Positions 44,526 through 54,769 of a stretch of 64,000 bases of DNA are shown here, piece by piece (within the stretch, counting starts at the first letter, position 1; every line of letters begins with the position of its first letter). A program made the position numbers and the translations under genes. Source of the DNA: Coix lacryma-jobi var. lacryma-jobi (Eukaryota > Streptophyta > Magnoliopsida > Poales > Poaceae). A model generated the notes under the pieces. That model was given only the letters and a program-made list of their open reading frames with translations, ran no database searches and was not told the DNA's origin. The stretch spans positions 89,973,104 to 90,037,103 of the forward strand of contig CM019823.1 in the NCBI GenBank assembly GCA_009763385.1, written 5' to 3'.

Positions 44526-46565
44526 TGCGGATACATGGGTGTATGCCGAGTCTCGAGTGATGAGTGATTGTCAACTGGGATAATGCGCATGTTCTTTGGC
44601 TTGTGTTGTGCAGGTTTTGAGCACAGATACAGTGATCGAAGGCAAGGTGAAGGTCAAGTAGAGACGTGTCGTGCCGATGGACCGGGAGCGGTGAAGGGCG
44701 GACGTGAGGCTTGGACTGAGGGACCGGTGGCCTGAGGATCAGCTGTGGTGGCTGACAGCCTGGGACAACGACTAGCGAAGACTTGCGTGTGGATGGGGTG
44801 CACGGGCGGTGCATCCGTTCTACGGCTCGGTTTGGTGGTTGAGCCACAGAAAAACCATCGGTGGACAGTTTCCAGGTTTGGGCCACAAAACCTGGGTGCT
44901 GCAGGTTTGCCGAGTTTGGGCCAGAAAAATCGGGCTGAGGGCGGTTTCCAGGTTTGGGCCTCAAAACCTGGGCGCTGGCGGGTTTCTGAGTTTGGGCCAC
45001 AAAACTCAAGCAATGGACGACAGGTTTCCCGGTTTGGGCCTCAAAACCGAGGGTTGATCGTGAAGGCTGGTTTCTCGGTTTGGGCCTCAAAACCGGGGGC
45101 AGAGTCCGTGAAAAGGACAAGCAGAGCGGTGGCGGCATGTGGCGGCAATCGGTGAGGTTGCGTCGAGGCAACGCTACCTATTGTGCGGGCGTGGCCGTCG
45201 GATCAGCATCTTCTTCGAGTTGGTCCAGAATAACCCTAGGGTTTAGCTGGTTCGCTCTGTAATTAGTTAGGGGTAGAGTGGTAATTAGAATTAGGATAAG
45301 TAGGGGGAGACACCCACCTCCCAAACTATCTCAGTCATTTGCTCTTTGCTTTCTTGGTTTTCCTGCTCTCCCAATCCCCTACTGTAGCAACTGAGATCCG
45401 CAGAGAACCATACCTCTGTGTTCATGAGATTTTGAGGAAGTGAGACCATAATCTCACTGTTGTAGCGTGTGGTAGCCACACGGTTGCAGATCGATGTCTT
45501 GATTCGCGTTTTGACTTTTGTTCTTCGCGTTCTTTGTTTCTCCGTGATTTTCCCGTCACTCGATCTCCCTCTCTACTGCGCCTTTTTGAAATCCACTTGA
45601 ATCAACTTGTTATTTATAGTGAGGAGATCATTTCCACCGAAGGAATTCATCTAACTCCTCACGAACAAGTAGATCGGGTCGATTGAATTTTCGTGGCGCT
45701 TTTTCGGTTCATATTCCTTCCCTTTCAAATTCCCGTTGATTAAGTCGATTTGAGGAGATGATTTCTTGGGGATAGTCTCCTAACTACCACGTGATCATCT
45801 TCTCCAAGTTTGGGAACAAAGGATTTTGATTTGGATCAAATTTGGGGAGATTTGGGAGAGAGGCGATCAAAATCGCCCTCTCTGGTCGGTAGCGGACAGT
45901 CCGCCACCTGACCGGCGGACAGTCCGCGCGTCGGGGCTGAGCCAGACTAGTGGCTGGGCGCTCCAGTGCTTTGGGCTCAGGATACTGGTCGACAGTCCGC
46001 AGTTCAAAGTCGCGGACAGTCCGGGACCGAGCAGGGAGATTTCAGCAGCTGTGTTGTTTTCCATTTTTTGGCCAGCGGACAGTCCGCCAGTGGACCGCGG
46101 ACAGTCTGCCCATGCCGCGGACAGTCCGGGACTGGGAGTCCGGATAGTCCGGGAATCGGCTGTAAGCTGAGCTTTAGTGCGTTTGCTCTCCCGGCTTCTT
46201 TGCTTGGTTTCCGGACTTCTCGTTTGGCCCTAGAGTTGACCAAGAAACCTCTCTAGGTATCTTTGCTACTTGTTAGCATAGGTATTTGGAGATTTCTCGA
46301 CGTAGCTCTCTATCTACGTTTGGGAGTCGGTTGTTTGGGGTCGAACTAGAGCTGGTACTTTTGGTGTTTGATTCGCTCTTGCTTTGTGGTGCCTCGCTGT
46401 GATCCTAGGGATCATCCACCCTCTTCCAAGGGTCGTGGGCATCACGTTTCGGTAAAAGCTTTTGGGGTTGATTTTTGGGATAAACGCCGAAGTTGCGAGA
46501 GAAATTTTTTAGGCTCCCATTCACCCCCCCTCTGGTCGCCTTGCTTTTGCATTCTCGGTCCTTCA
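44526..46565 (+). repeat. Sirevirus-2 3' LTR
   Basis: 2,040 bp, from TGCGG to TTCA. Hairpin array at about 44872-45095, palindrome cluster at about 45892-46152. Very similar to the 5' LTR at 21323-23354. Confidence 0.92.
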
Positions 46566-46570
46566 ATATG

Positions 46571-47865
46571 TGTCTCCACTACAAGACATGCCGATGAATG
46601 AGAGAATTGGCTACGACAGTAATAATCATTTAGCCAATTGGTCTCAAAATTCAGCATCAAATGCAAGTGCTACTACTCATAATTCGGCCTCCTATGTTGG
46701 TAATAACTATGGCCGAATGCATGAAAATTCAGCAAAGCATTTAAGTGCAAGTATTTATGATTCGGCTTCACGTGTTACTACTAACCATAACCGAATTAAT
46801 GAAAATTCAGCACCTTATGCAAAGATCATTCCTCACAATTCGGCTTCAAATTTAACTCAAAATCATAGCTGAATTAGTGAAATTCCAGCAAGGTATTCGA
46901 GTGCAAAAACTTATGATTCGGTTCCACATGATACCGATAACTATGGCCGAATCAATAAAAAATCTGCAATGAGTGTGCATGCTAACAATTGTGATTCAGC
47001 TTCATATGTTGCTCTTAAATCAAGCCGAATCGATGAAGATTTAGCTCATGCTAGAAATCCATATGGCTCCTCTAAATGGAGAGTGCCCGCTTATCATAGA
47101 CCATACCCGTTACACATTGATTACTTAGAAGATCCTGCTGGTTGGCGGGTCCCTAATTTTTAAGAATTTAGTGGTGAAGATGATAAGACCGCTGTCGAAC
47201 ACATTAATATTTATCTCTCACAATTGGTTTTTGCCGGTAAAGAGGACTATATGAAAGTGCGAAATTTTCCTTTATCTCTCACTGGTATTGCCTTTGCATG
47301 GTTTACATGTTTACCCGAATGCACTGTTTGGTCATGGTCTAGATTAGAGGAGTTATTTTATGAATACTTTGGAAAGACCAATGACAAAAGGCCGATTACT
47401 ACTGAGTCATCGGCTAAAAGGGCATTGTTAATGGGCATGAAAGAAAGAGTCAGTTCGGATGTAAGCGAAAGTTCGACTACTAAAGCCGAACAGCATAATA
47501 TCCATTCTGAACTGATCACAACTCAAAAAGCAAGTCTTGCTACTGAAAAACATGAAAAGCGCCAGAAAATGGCTAGACTTGATTTTTCAAGAGCTAAAGG
47601 GGTTATACGCTTATCCAGTGATTACCACATCATTGATGGAGATCAAATCCCTACAAGCAAGAAAGAAGGATCGCTTGCCTGCCCTAGATCAGCTAAGCCG
47701 ATTTTAGAGTCGGCTGAGCTGATTACTACCTACCCAGAGTCAGTTAGGTTGACTTCTAAGTCGGCTAAGCCGACTCTCCCTGTTGCTGCCTTATCTGTTA
47801 GTGCCCAAGTCGTCCGAGCCGACTTCCGATCGGCTAAACCGACTTTCTCTGTTCCAGCAACTACC
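46571..47865 (+). pseudogene. gag: Element G gag, part 2 (26-residue repeats and capsid region)
   Basis: A repetitive N-terminal region (46678 to about 47050) is built of five 26-residue units of the type NSAS-x-NNYGRINENSA. Stops are at 46870 (consistent with CGA to TGA) and 47161. The capsid-like region follows, with GEDDKTAVEHINIYLSQLV, RNFPLSLTGIAFAWFTCLPE and WSRLEELFYEYFGK, the gypsy retrotransposon gag pattern. After it comes a second low-complexity stretch with repeated SAKPTL-type words (about 47690-47850). The frame runs into the E3 LTR at 47866 and continues in frame at 52777. Confidence 0.75.
46678..47050 (+). repeat. Five tandem 78 bp units in element G gag
   Basis: Four full 78 bp units starting at 46678, 46756, 46834 and 46912, and one partial at 46990. 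Each encodes a variant of a 26-residue Asn/Ser-rich peptide. The units have diverged in DNA sequence but keep the exact length, so the reading frame has been maintained. Confidence 0.8.
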
Positions 47866-48668
47866 TGATGAGGACATCGCCACGCTGGACACACCGACGT
47901 CATGGTCTTTCCGAAGTTGCAATCCGTCTCCAACTCAGCTACCACGTCACCCTCGGAATTCAGGAGCAGTCCCGGGTAAAATCAATGCCCCGGATGCATA
48001 CAGACTCTTTTTTCGACGAACCAGATATGCTTGGAAAGATAATTTGATAAGCTAACCAATGGCTTTAGAATCACATCAAAATACGTCCGGGGTCAACTGG
48101 AATTGTCGAAACAAGTTAGCGTCCAGAATCTGCCATGGTGCTGCGACACCGTCTTTTGGTCCGATGGGCCGTGTATCGTCTTAGAGCCTATTAGGGGGCG
48201 CGTCCAGCAGGGGCGACGGCCTAAACCCTATAATTAGCCGTCGCCGTCGTCGTTAGGTCTTGGGTTTTGTTTAGTATTTAGTTTTCCATCAAGGAACTGA
48301 ATCGTTCATTGTAACTGTGGTGTCGAATCCTTTTACAGTGATCCAGGGCCCCGTTCTTGATCTCCTCCACTATGTCGATTAGTCCTTTGGAACCGAGTTC
48401 TTGAACCCTATATTGATATTCGCATAAATTCATATTTGCAATTTCAGATTGCGTGCTTTACCCTCTTGCTTGTGTTCTTCGATTTGCTTGCAGGATTAGC
48501 CTTCTTGTCGAGGTCAGTCAAATTGTGCTTGGTTGATAACCAACGGAGTAGTGGTGTAACAGTTGCAGGGTTCGAATCGTGTCTCATTTGAAGCCGGATC
48601 GCCAACGTCGAGTTCTCCACCAATCGAACCTATCGCTACCTGTCGAAAGATCGGGCCGTCCCTCATCA
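47866..48668 (+). repeat. E3 5' LTR
   Basis: 803 bp with inverted ends TGATGAGG and CCTCATCA. Near-identical in length to the 3' LTR, with scattered substitutions, several at CpG sites. Confidence 0.92.
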
Positions 48669-48670
48669 AT

Positions 48671-48680
48671 TGGTATCGGA
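48671..48680 (+). other. Primer binding site of E3
   Basis: TGGTATCGGA two bases after the LTR. Initiator-Met type, although the following bases (TATTTCAGG) fit less well. Confidence 0.7.
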
Positions 48681-49989
48681 TATTTCAGGTTCCCCGCGAG
48701 GTATAATCTCGTTTGCCCTTAGATTCATTTTTGTTTATTACCTACAGTCCACAAAAAGCCTTTAAAAATATTTCAATTTCCGCTGTCCCATCGCCCTTTG
48801 TGCCTTTGCAATTTCGTTTCAGATTCGCTTTGTTGAGTTTGTGTCCGTGGTCGAGTCTTGTTGCTGGTTTAGGTTGTGTTCGTCGTCGTAGTTCAACGTG
48901 CCCGTTGCTGTTTCTTTGTTTTCGCCATTATCCCATCCACCGTTCCTAAACAACAAGTCGAAGCCACCACTTTACTCGACTTGCCCCGCTAGCCACCTTG
49001 TGTAACTTCTCGCCGCCGCGCAAACCCTACCTAGATAGGTTACCAACCGCCCTAATTTTTGCCTGCATCACAACCCTCCTTGCATCATCTCACATCTACC
49101 ACCTGCTGTTAGTCACAAGGACGCTTGCTCTTGTGATCGGTGTTGGAGTTTACGGTCGATTTGCCCTAACTGCTACTGCCGAGTTGCCCTAACTGTCGTT
49201 TTCGTGTCGTGCCTTCAGAAAACATAACTTGAGATACCTTCAGTAAAACAAGCATAACTTTTCGCTCATTGGTCCGAAAAATCTGAAATTTTTTTGTGGA
49301 GATTCTTGACACCGTTTGACCTGTTTGGTCCCCTCAAAATTGCCAAAAAAATGGGGAAAATAAATAAAAAAAATTGACAAGGTTTCAGCACGCTTTCCAG
49401 AGAATTTGCTGATTTTCTGTACACCACATCCCACCTCAGTTGAAGGTGCCAATTTTTGTGGTTACATATTTTGTGATCCTTGTTCAGGGAAAAATATAAA
49501 AAAATGGTGAAAAAATAAAAAAGTTTGATTCCTACTAGTAGTTTTTTGGAAAATCAAGGGAAAATTCACGAAAAAGGAAAAATCAGTGCTCTTTGCTTGT
49601 TCTATGAGTTCTTTCCATCGTTCTTTGTTTTATCTTATTGCGCTACGTCTACACACGTCTTAGCAAGCAATTGTGACTTGTGCTTTGGATACTTATTGAA
49701 CTTTGCTAATCTGTATTCGTTAATTGCTAATCCTTGCTGTCATATTATGCCTACCTATAGTTCCACATATACTTCTGTCAGCACAGGTTCATCTTGCAAC
49801 TGTTACCTACACTGAACAACAGATTGCTTCGTCACTTTGGTTTGATCTTGTTTGGCGTTGGTAAGAATACAGGCAAGACGGTTGTAAGCCGCCTGTGATT
49901 TTGCATTCCACTTTCACCACCACCACCACTTGGTTCCTTTTAGTTGATAGAGATAATACTTTGTTGTTGTCTTTTTCTATCTTCAAACA
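48681..49989 (+). other. E3 leader, non-coding
   Basis: About 1.3 kb between the primer binding site and the gag ATG. Short frames occur in all registers but none has motifs. A-rich tracts lie at 49345-49375 and 49490-49525. Confidence 0.6.
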
Positions 49990-51967
49990 ATGGCAGGAAT
50001 TCCGACGGACTTCAATGAGCGCGTGTCCAAAGGCGAGCTTACAACATTCATGAATGAACAACACAACCTCATGACCGAGCTAACGCGCAACGTAAACAAT
50101 CTGGTCAACCGCATTGAACAGCTTGAGCAACGCCCTCAACCTCATCGTGATGATGAAGATGCGGATGCTTTTGGTGATGATGATGCAGATGCTGATGCTG
50201 GTCCCCGCCGCCGCCTCAACTTCAATCGTCGTGGTATGAGAGGTAATAATCATAATAATGATCCTTTTGCTAAAATTAAATTTAGCCTCCCTCCTTTTGC
50301 TGGTAATATGGATCTAGAGACATATTTAGATTGGGAACTTGCTGTTCAACAAAAATTTGATTCTCATAATGTTCCGCTGAGCATAGAGTTAGACTTGCTA
50401 CTAGTGAGTTTACTAATTTTGCTTTATTCTGGTGGAGTGATCTTTGCAATGCTAATAATGCTGCTGCTGTGCCTCAAACTTGGAATGCTTTAAAGCAACG
50501 CATGAAATCTCGTTTTGTTCCTCCTTATTACCAACGTGATTTACGTTTGAAACTGCAAACTTTAAAACAAGGTGATAAAGGAGTAGGGGCATATTATCAA
50601 GAATTGCTTATTGGTTTAGCACATTGTGGTATACATGAAGATGATGATGAAGCTAGTGCTAGATTCTTTGGTGGTTTGAATCGTGATATCCAGGATATTC
50701 TTGATTACAAAGATTGGAATAGGTTCAGCCAATTATATCATCTTGCTCTTAAAGCTGAACGAGAAGTACAGGGACGTAAACAACACCAACCTTTTAGGTA
50801 TAACAATGGGAGGCCTTTTCAGGAACGTTCCGAGCCGGAGACGCCCACGCTTCCTGCAGCACCATAGCCATGTACATCTTCAGGGGTAAGTAAATTGTCT
50901 GATGTGCAGATTCCACAATTCAAGAAAGGTGCCACTTCGGGTGCTTCTACTAGATCTTCCTCGTCCAGCTCTACAATCATTTGCCACCGATGCAAAGGCA
51001 TGGGACATGTCATGAAGGATTGCCCCAGTCGTCGTGCTTTCATTGCCACCGAGGATGGATATGTAAGTACTAGTGATGTTGAAGATGATTTAGCTCTTGC
51101 TGCTAACATTGCTGCAGATTCCACCGAGGACGATCAAGACAAGGAGACCATCACCATTGACTCTGTGGCTGCTGCTGCAGACTATCCTAGTCTTCTTGTG
51201 CAGCGAGTGTTGAGTACACGTGTGGGACATGAAGAAGAAGAGATGAAGATTGAACGCCATAATTTGTTCCACATGTATCTCATTGTGCAGGGTTGTCGTG
51301 TTCTCACCATCATTGATAGCGGGAGTTGCAACAACTTGGTGATTTCAGATTTGGTTGAGACGCTTGGCTTGACCACACGACAACATTCATATCCATATAA
51401 ACTTAAATGGTTCAATAATAATGGTATGACTAAGGTAACTAAATCAGCACGCATTAGCTTTTTCACAGGTTCTTACCATGATACTGCTGATTTTGATGTT
51501 GTTCCTATGCAAGCTTGTTCCATTTTGTTAGGACATCCATGAGAATTTGATAATGATGCTTTACACCATGGTAGAACTAATACATACACTATCACACATA
51601 AGGACAAGAAAATTACTTTGCTGCCTTTGTCTCCTACGAATATTATTAAACATGCTAAAGAGATTAAAAATAAAAATAAACCCCCTACAGACATTGCTAA
51701 AAATAATGAGATTAAGTTAAAAGGAGGTGCTTTTCTAGCTACAACTAATGATAATAATTATGCTCCTTGTTATACTATGCTTTGTCGATATGTTAGTGTT
51801 GCTGCACATATTCCTATGCCTTGTGTTTCGCGTTGTGCGGTCACTAACCTTTTGCAGGAGCTTGAAGATGACATGGAGTCGCGGACGACTCCAATTCTAG
51901 GAGGAGGGGATGATGAGGACATCGCCAAGATGGAGTCGAGGACGACTCCAATTCAAGATGGGGAGGA
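49990..51967 (+). pseudogene. gag-pro: E3 gag-protease (frameshift and stops)
   Basis: The ATG at 49990 gives MAGIPTDFNERVSKGELTTF. A coiled-coil-like N-terminus and an acidic stretch lead to the gag core: KIKFSLPPFAGNMDLETYLD, WELAVQQKFD, then after a frameshift near 50380 PQTWNALKQRMKSRFVPPYY and KQGDKGVGAYYQEL. The knuckle CHRCKGMGHVMKDC is at about 50985-51026. The protease region has IIDSGSCNNLVI (catalytic DSG) at about 51310. A TAG at 50865 and a TGA at 51540 (Trp expected in the motif GHPWEFD) interrupt it. After AVTNLLQELEDDM comes a 19-residue repeat (DDEDIA, MESRTTPI) that reads on into the 3' LTR. Confidence 0.87.
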
Positions 51968-51983
51968 TGATGAGGACATCGCC
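51911..51983 (+). repeat. Duplicated LTR-start module at the E3 3' end
   Basis: TGATGAGGACATCGCCA occurs at 51911 and again at 51968, where the 3' LTR begins. Each copy is preceded by a purine-rich tract (GGAGGAGGGGA and GATGGGGAGGA). The 57 bp spacing is an exact number of codons (19). Confidence 0.8.
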
Positions 51984-52771
51984 ACGCTGGACACACCGAC
52001 GCCATGGTCTTTCCCAAGTTGCAATCCGTCTCCAACTTAGCTACCACGTCACCCTTGGAATTCAGGAGCAGTCCCGGGTAAAATCAACGTCCCGGACGCA
52101 TACTGACTCCGTTTTCAACGAACCAGATATGCTTGGAAAGATAGTTTGATAAGCTAACCAATGGCTTTGAAATCACATCAAAATACATCCGGAGTCAACG
52201 GGAATAGTCGAAACAAGTTAGCGTCCAGAATCTGCCACGGTGCTGCGACACCGTCTTTTGGTCCGATGGGACGTGTATCGTCTTAGAGCCCATTAGGGGG
52301 TGCGTCCAGCAGGGGCGACGACCTAAACCCTATAATTTGCCGCCGCCGTCATCGTTTGGTCTTGGGTTTTGTTTAGTGTTTAGTTTTCCATCGAGGAACT
52401 GAATCGTTCATGGTAACTGTGGTGTTGAATCCTTTTATAGTGATCCAGGGCCCCCATTCTTGATCTCCTCCACTATGTCGATTAGTTCTTTGGAACCGAG
52501 TTCTTGAACCCTCTATTGATATTCGGATAAATTCATATTTGCAATTTCAGATTGCGTGCTTTAACCTCTTGCTTGTGTTCTTCGATTCGCTTGCAGGATT
52601 AGCCTTATTGGCGAGGTCAATCAAGTTGTGCTTGGTTGATAACCAACGGAGCAGTGGTGTAACGGTTGCAGGGTTCAAATCGTGTCTGATTTGAAGCCGG
52701 ATCGCAAACGTCGAGTTCTCCACCAAACGAATCTATCGCTACCTCTCAGAAGATCGGGTCGTCCCTCATCA
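51968..52771 (+). repeat. E3 3' LTR
   Basis: 804 bp, TGATGAGG to CCTCATCA, followed by the CTACC duplication. Confidence 0.92.
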
Positions 52772-52776
52772 CTACC

Positions 52777-54655
52777 GAAGCGCTTTTGGGTGATTCAACA
52801 CCTGTTGTTGATCGTTCTCTGGAGATGAAGAACAACGTCATTCAAACCAAGAGCTTACGCTTCTCCGACATGATCAATAAGGTACCAAATATGAATATTT
52901 TGCTCAAATTCCAATCTGGTCATACTATTTCAATTTCTGCGTCCATAGGCAATATTCTTGCTAGTAGTTGTAAAAACCCGATTGAGAGTAGCATTTTATT
53001 TGGTAATGTTAAAACAAATTCAGATTCTATCGGCCAACATATTGTGCCATATGACAAGGTCGATAGTTGTAGTTTGTCAAAGATAAAGCTTCCCAAAAGC
53101 AGTTACAAAGGTGTGGCCGAATGGATTGATATTAAATCTGATCCCTTCGTTTGCCTAGCTTTAAAGCCGACTCCACAAAAGAATCGGCTGAAGAAATCAA
53201 AGTACACCTTTGACTTTACTTTTTGTGATCATGTCTTTGATATCTTGTTAAAGAATAATTTTATTAGAATCATTGATCACAATGTTTTGTCATCTATTCA
53301 AAACTTAGAAGAGCTTACATATTGCAAGTGGCACAATTCTTTTGATCATAATACTTCTGATTGCAATGTGTTTCGTCGAGTGATCCAATCGGCCATTAAT
53401 AAAGGACGATTGAGATTTTTTGAAGCTCAACAAATGGACCAATTGAATTCAATTGGTCTTAATGGTAAGCAAGTTTTGGATCGGCTTGCATTAGCCGATT
53501 CACTCAAAGCTCAATGCTCGAATGCCCAAGAGAGAGATGTGGAGCCCTCAAGTGAAGACAAGGTTGTTGTCCAGAGGACAACAAAGTAATCACAATTCCA
53601 GAAGACACTGGGGGCAGGTAGAATCTTTCTAGCTAAAACAAAAGTCGATTGATCCCGTTGAGCAAGGGGAATCGGCTAAGGATCCTCCTTTGGAGCATAT
53701 CTATCAAGATAGAGAAAAGAAGTAGGATGCTCATAAAGCTTTTGGAGGTAAAGGTCATGACAAGCAAAAGAGTGGAAGACCGAAGCTTAGCTTCGAGGAG
53801 CTTCTAGCTAAGTATGAGAACTTAGCAAAAGCCAATGTCACCAATCGGCCAAAGAAGGTCCGAACACCAAGATTGCCTCCAAAACACAAATCTCAAGATC
53901 GGATTTGGCAAGGGAATAAATCTCAAACAGTAACAACACATTTCCCTTTTGAGCGACCAATTCCTATGTCATATGGACCGCAACCCACATATTTTCATAC
54001 TTATTCATCTTGGGGCTGGTTTGATCAAGAGGCACACATTCCACTATATTCTCGGCCACAATATGCAGCACCTAGACACTTAGAAAGGTCATCATCTTAC
54101 AAAGACCGTTTTGATCTAAATCGGTCCGGAGCCCAGCATAAGAAGAAAGTGGTAAAACAGGTTTACCGTGTGAAATATGATGGCCACAAATATAAAAGTC
54201 CAGATCTAAATTCAACTATTGAAAAGCCGATTGCAGTCCTGAAAAATCTGGCTATTGATGGCATAGAAATAGAAGAATCATCTACTGATATTCTAGGTGC
54301 CAAATCTGAACAAAAGAAAGTGAGAGTGCCTAAAATCAAGAAAGATTTGCCCATGTCCAAAACAGAAATAAAACCAATATGTTCAATTGGTTTACCAAAG
54401 TGGCAAGAAAGGAAGTTGGAGAAGCTTAGGGTAGAGAAGTTGAAAGAAAAAGGCTTGGTGTGGGTTCCTAAAGGAAGTATCCAAGTTCAGAAAGATGATG
54501 CTCAAGCAAGTAGTGCAACAAAGGCAAAGGAGAGAAGAACATTCAACAAGCAGTTGTCAAGCTGGAGATTTGCACCAAATCATCAAAATCAATGGTTTTG
54601 GCATCATCCATATTCTCTGCCTATGTCTATGCAGAATTCATCTCAAGCATAATAA
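52777..54655 (+). pseudogene. gag: Element G gag, part 3
   Basis: Continues in frame from 47865. The first stretch ends at a TAA at 53587. It contains a Cys/His cluster, YCKWHNSFDHNTSDC (about 53320-53364), resembling the atypical zinc knuckle of grass gypsy gag proteins, followed by VIQSAINKGRLRF. Reading then needs a change of frame. The second stretch (open from about 53730) has SFEELLAKYENLAKANVTNR, QVYRVKYDGHKYKSPDLNS and LPKWQERKLEKLRVEKLKEK, then KGLVWVPKG, and ends at TAA 54650. It is strongly basic and probably nucleic-acid binding. No protease motif follows. Confidence 0.72.
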
Positions 54656-54769
54656 TATAGTCGATGAGTGGAGTCAGTTAATAATGGTTGCCCAATTCAA
54701 GAATATTTGGGAATAATGCTAAGCATGAATTTTTCATGTGCCCCACTTCAGTTCCTATCTATAGTGACG

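Larger units (their letters stand above)
21323..46565 (+). mobile_element. Sirevirus-2: Ty1-copia Sirevirus-like element carrying nested insertions
   Basis: It runs from TGCGGATACATGG to CGGTCCTTCA, with target sequence ATACG on the left (21318-21322) and ATATG on the right (46566-46570). The single difference is a CpG-to-TpG change. It inserted into the gag of element G, in the same orientation as Sirevirus-1. Removing E4 (about 9.8 kb) and CACTA-1 (about 3.8 kb) leaves about 11.6 kb, the size of Sirevirus-1. The coding sequence is better preserved than in Sirevirus-1 but still broken. Confidence 0.92.
47866..52771 (+). mobile_element. E3: Ty3-gypsy gag-protease element lacking RT and integrase
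   Basis: 4,906 bp with the perfect 5 bp duplication CTACC (47861-47865 and 52772-52776). LTRs of 803 and 804 bp start TGATGAGGACATCG and end CCCTCATCA. The PBS is TGGTATCGGA at 48671. Gag, a zinc knuckle and an aspartic protease motif are present. The frame then reaches AVTNLLQELED, the point where autonomous gypsy elements enter reverse transcriptase. Instead it passes directly to a short repeat and the 3' LTR. RT, RNase H and integrase are therefore missing. Similar gag-only or gag-protease elements (TR-GAG type) are known in plants. Confidence 0.9.
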
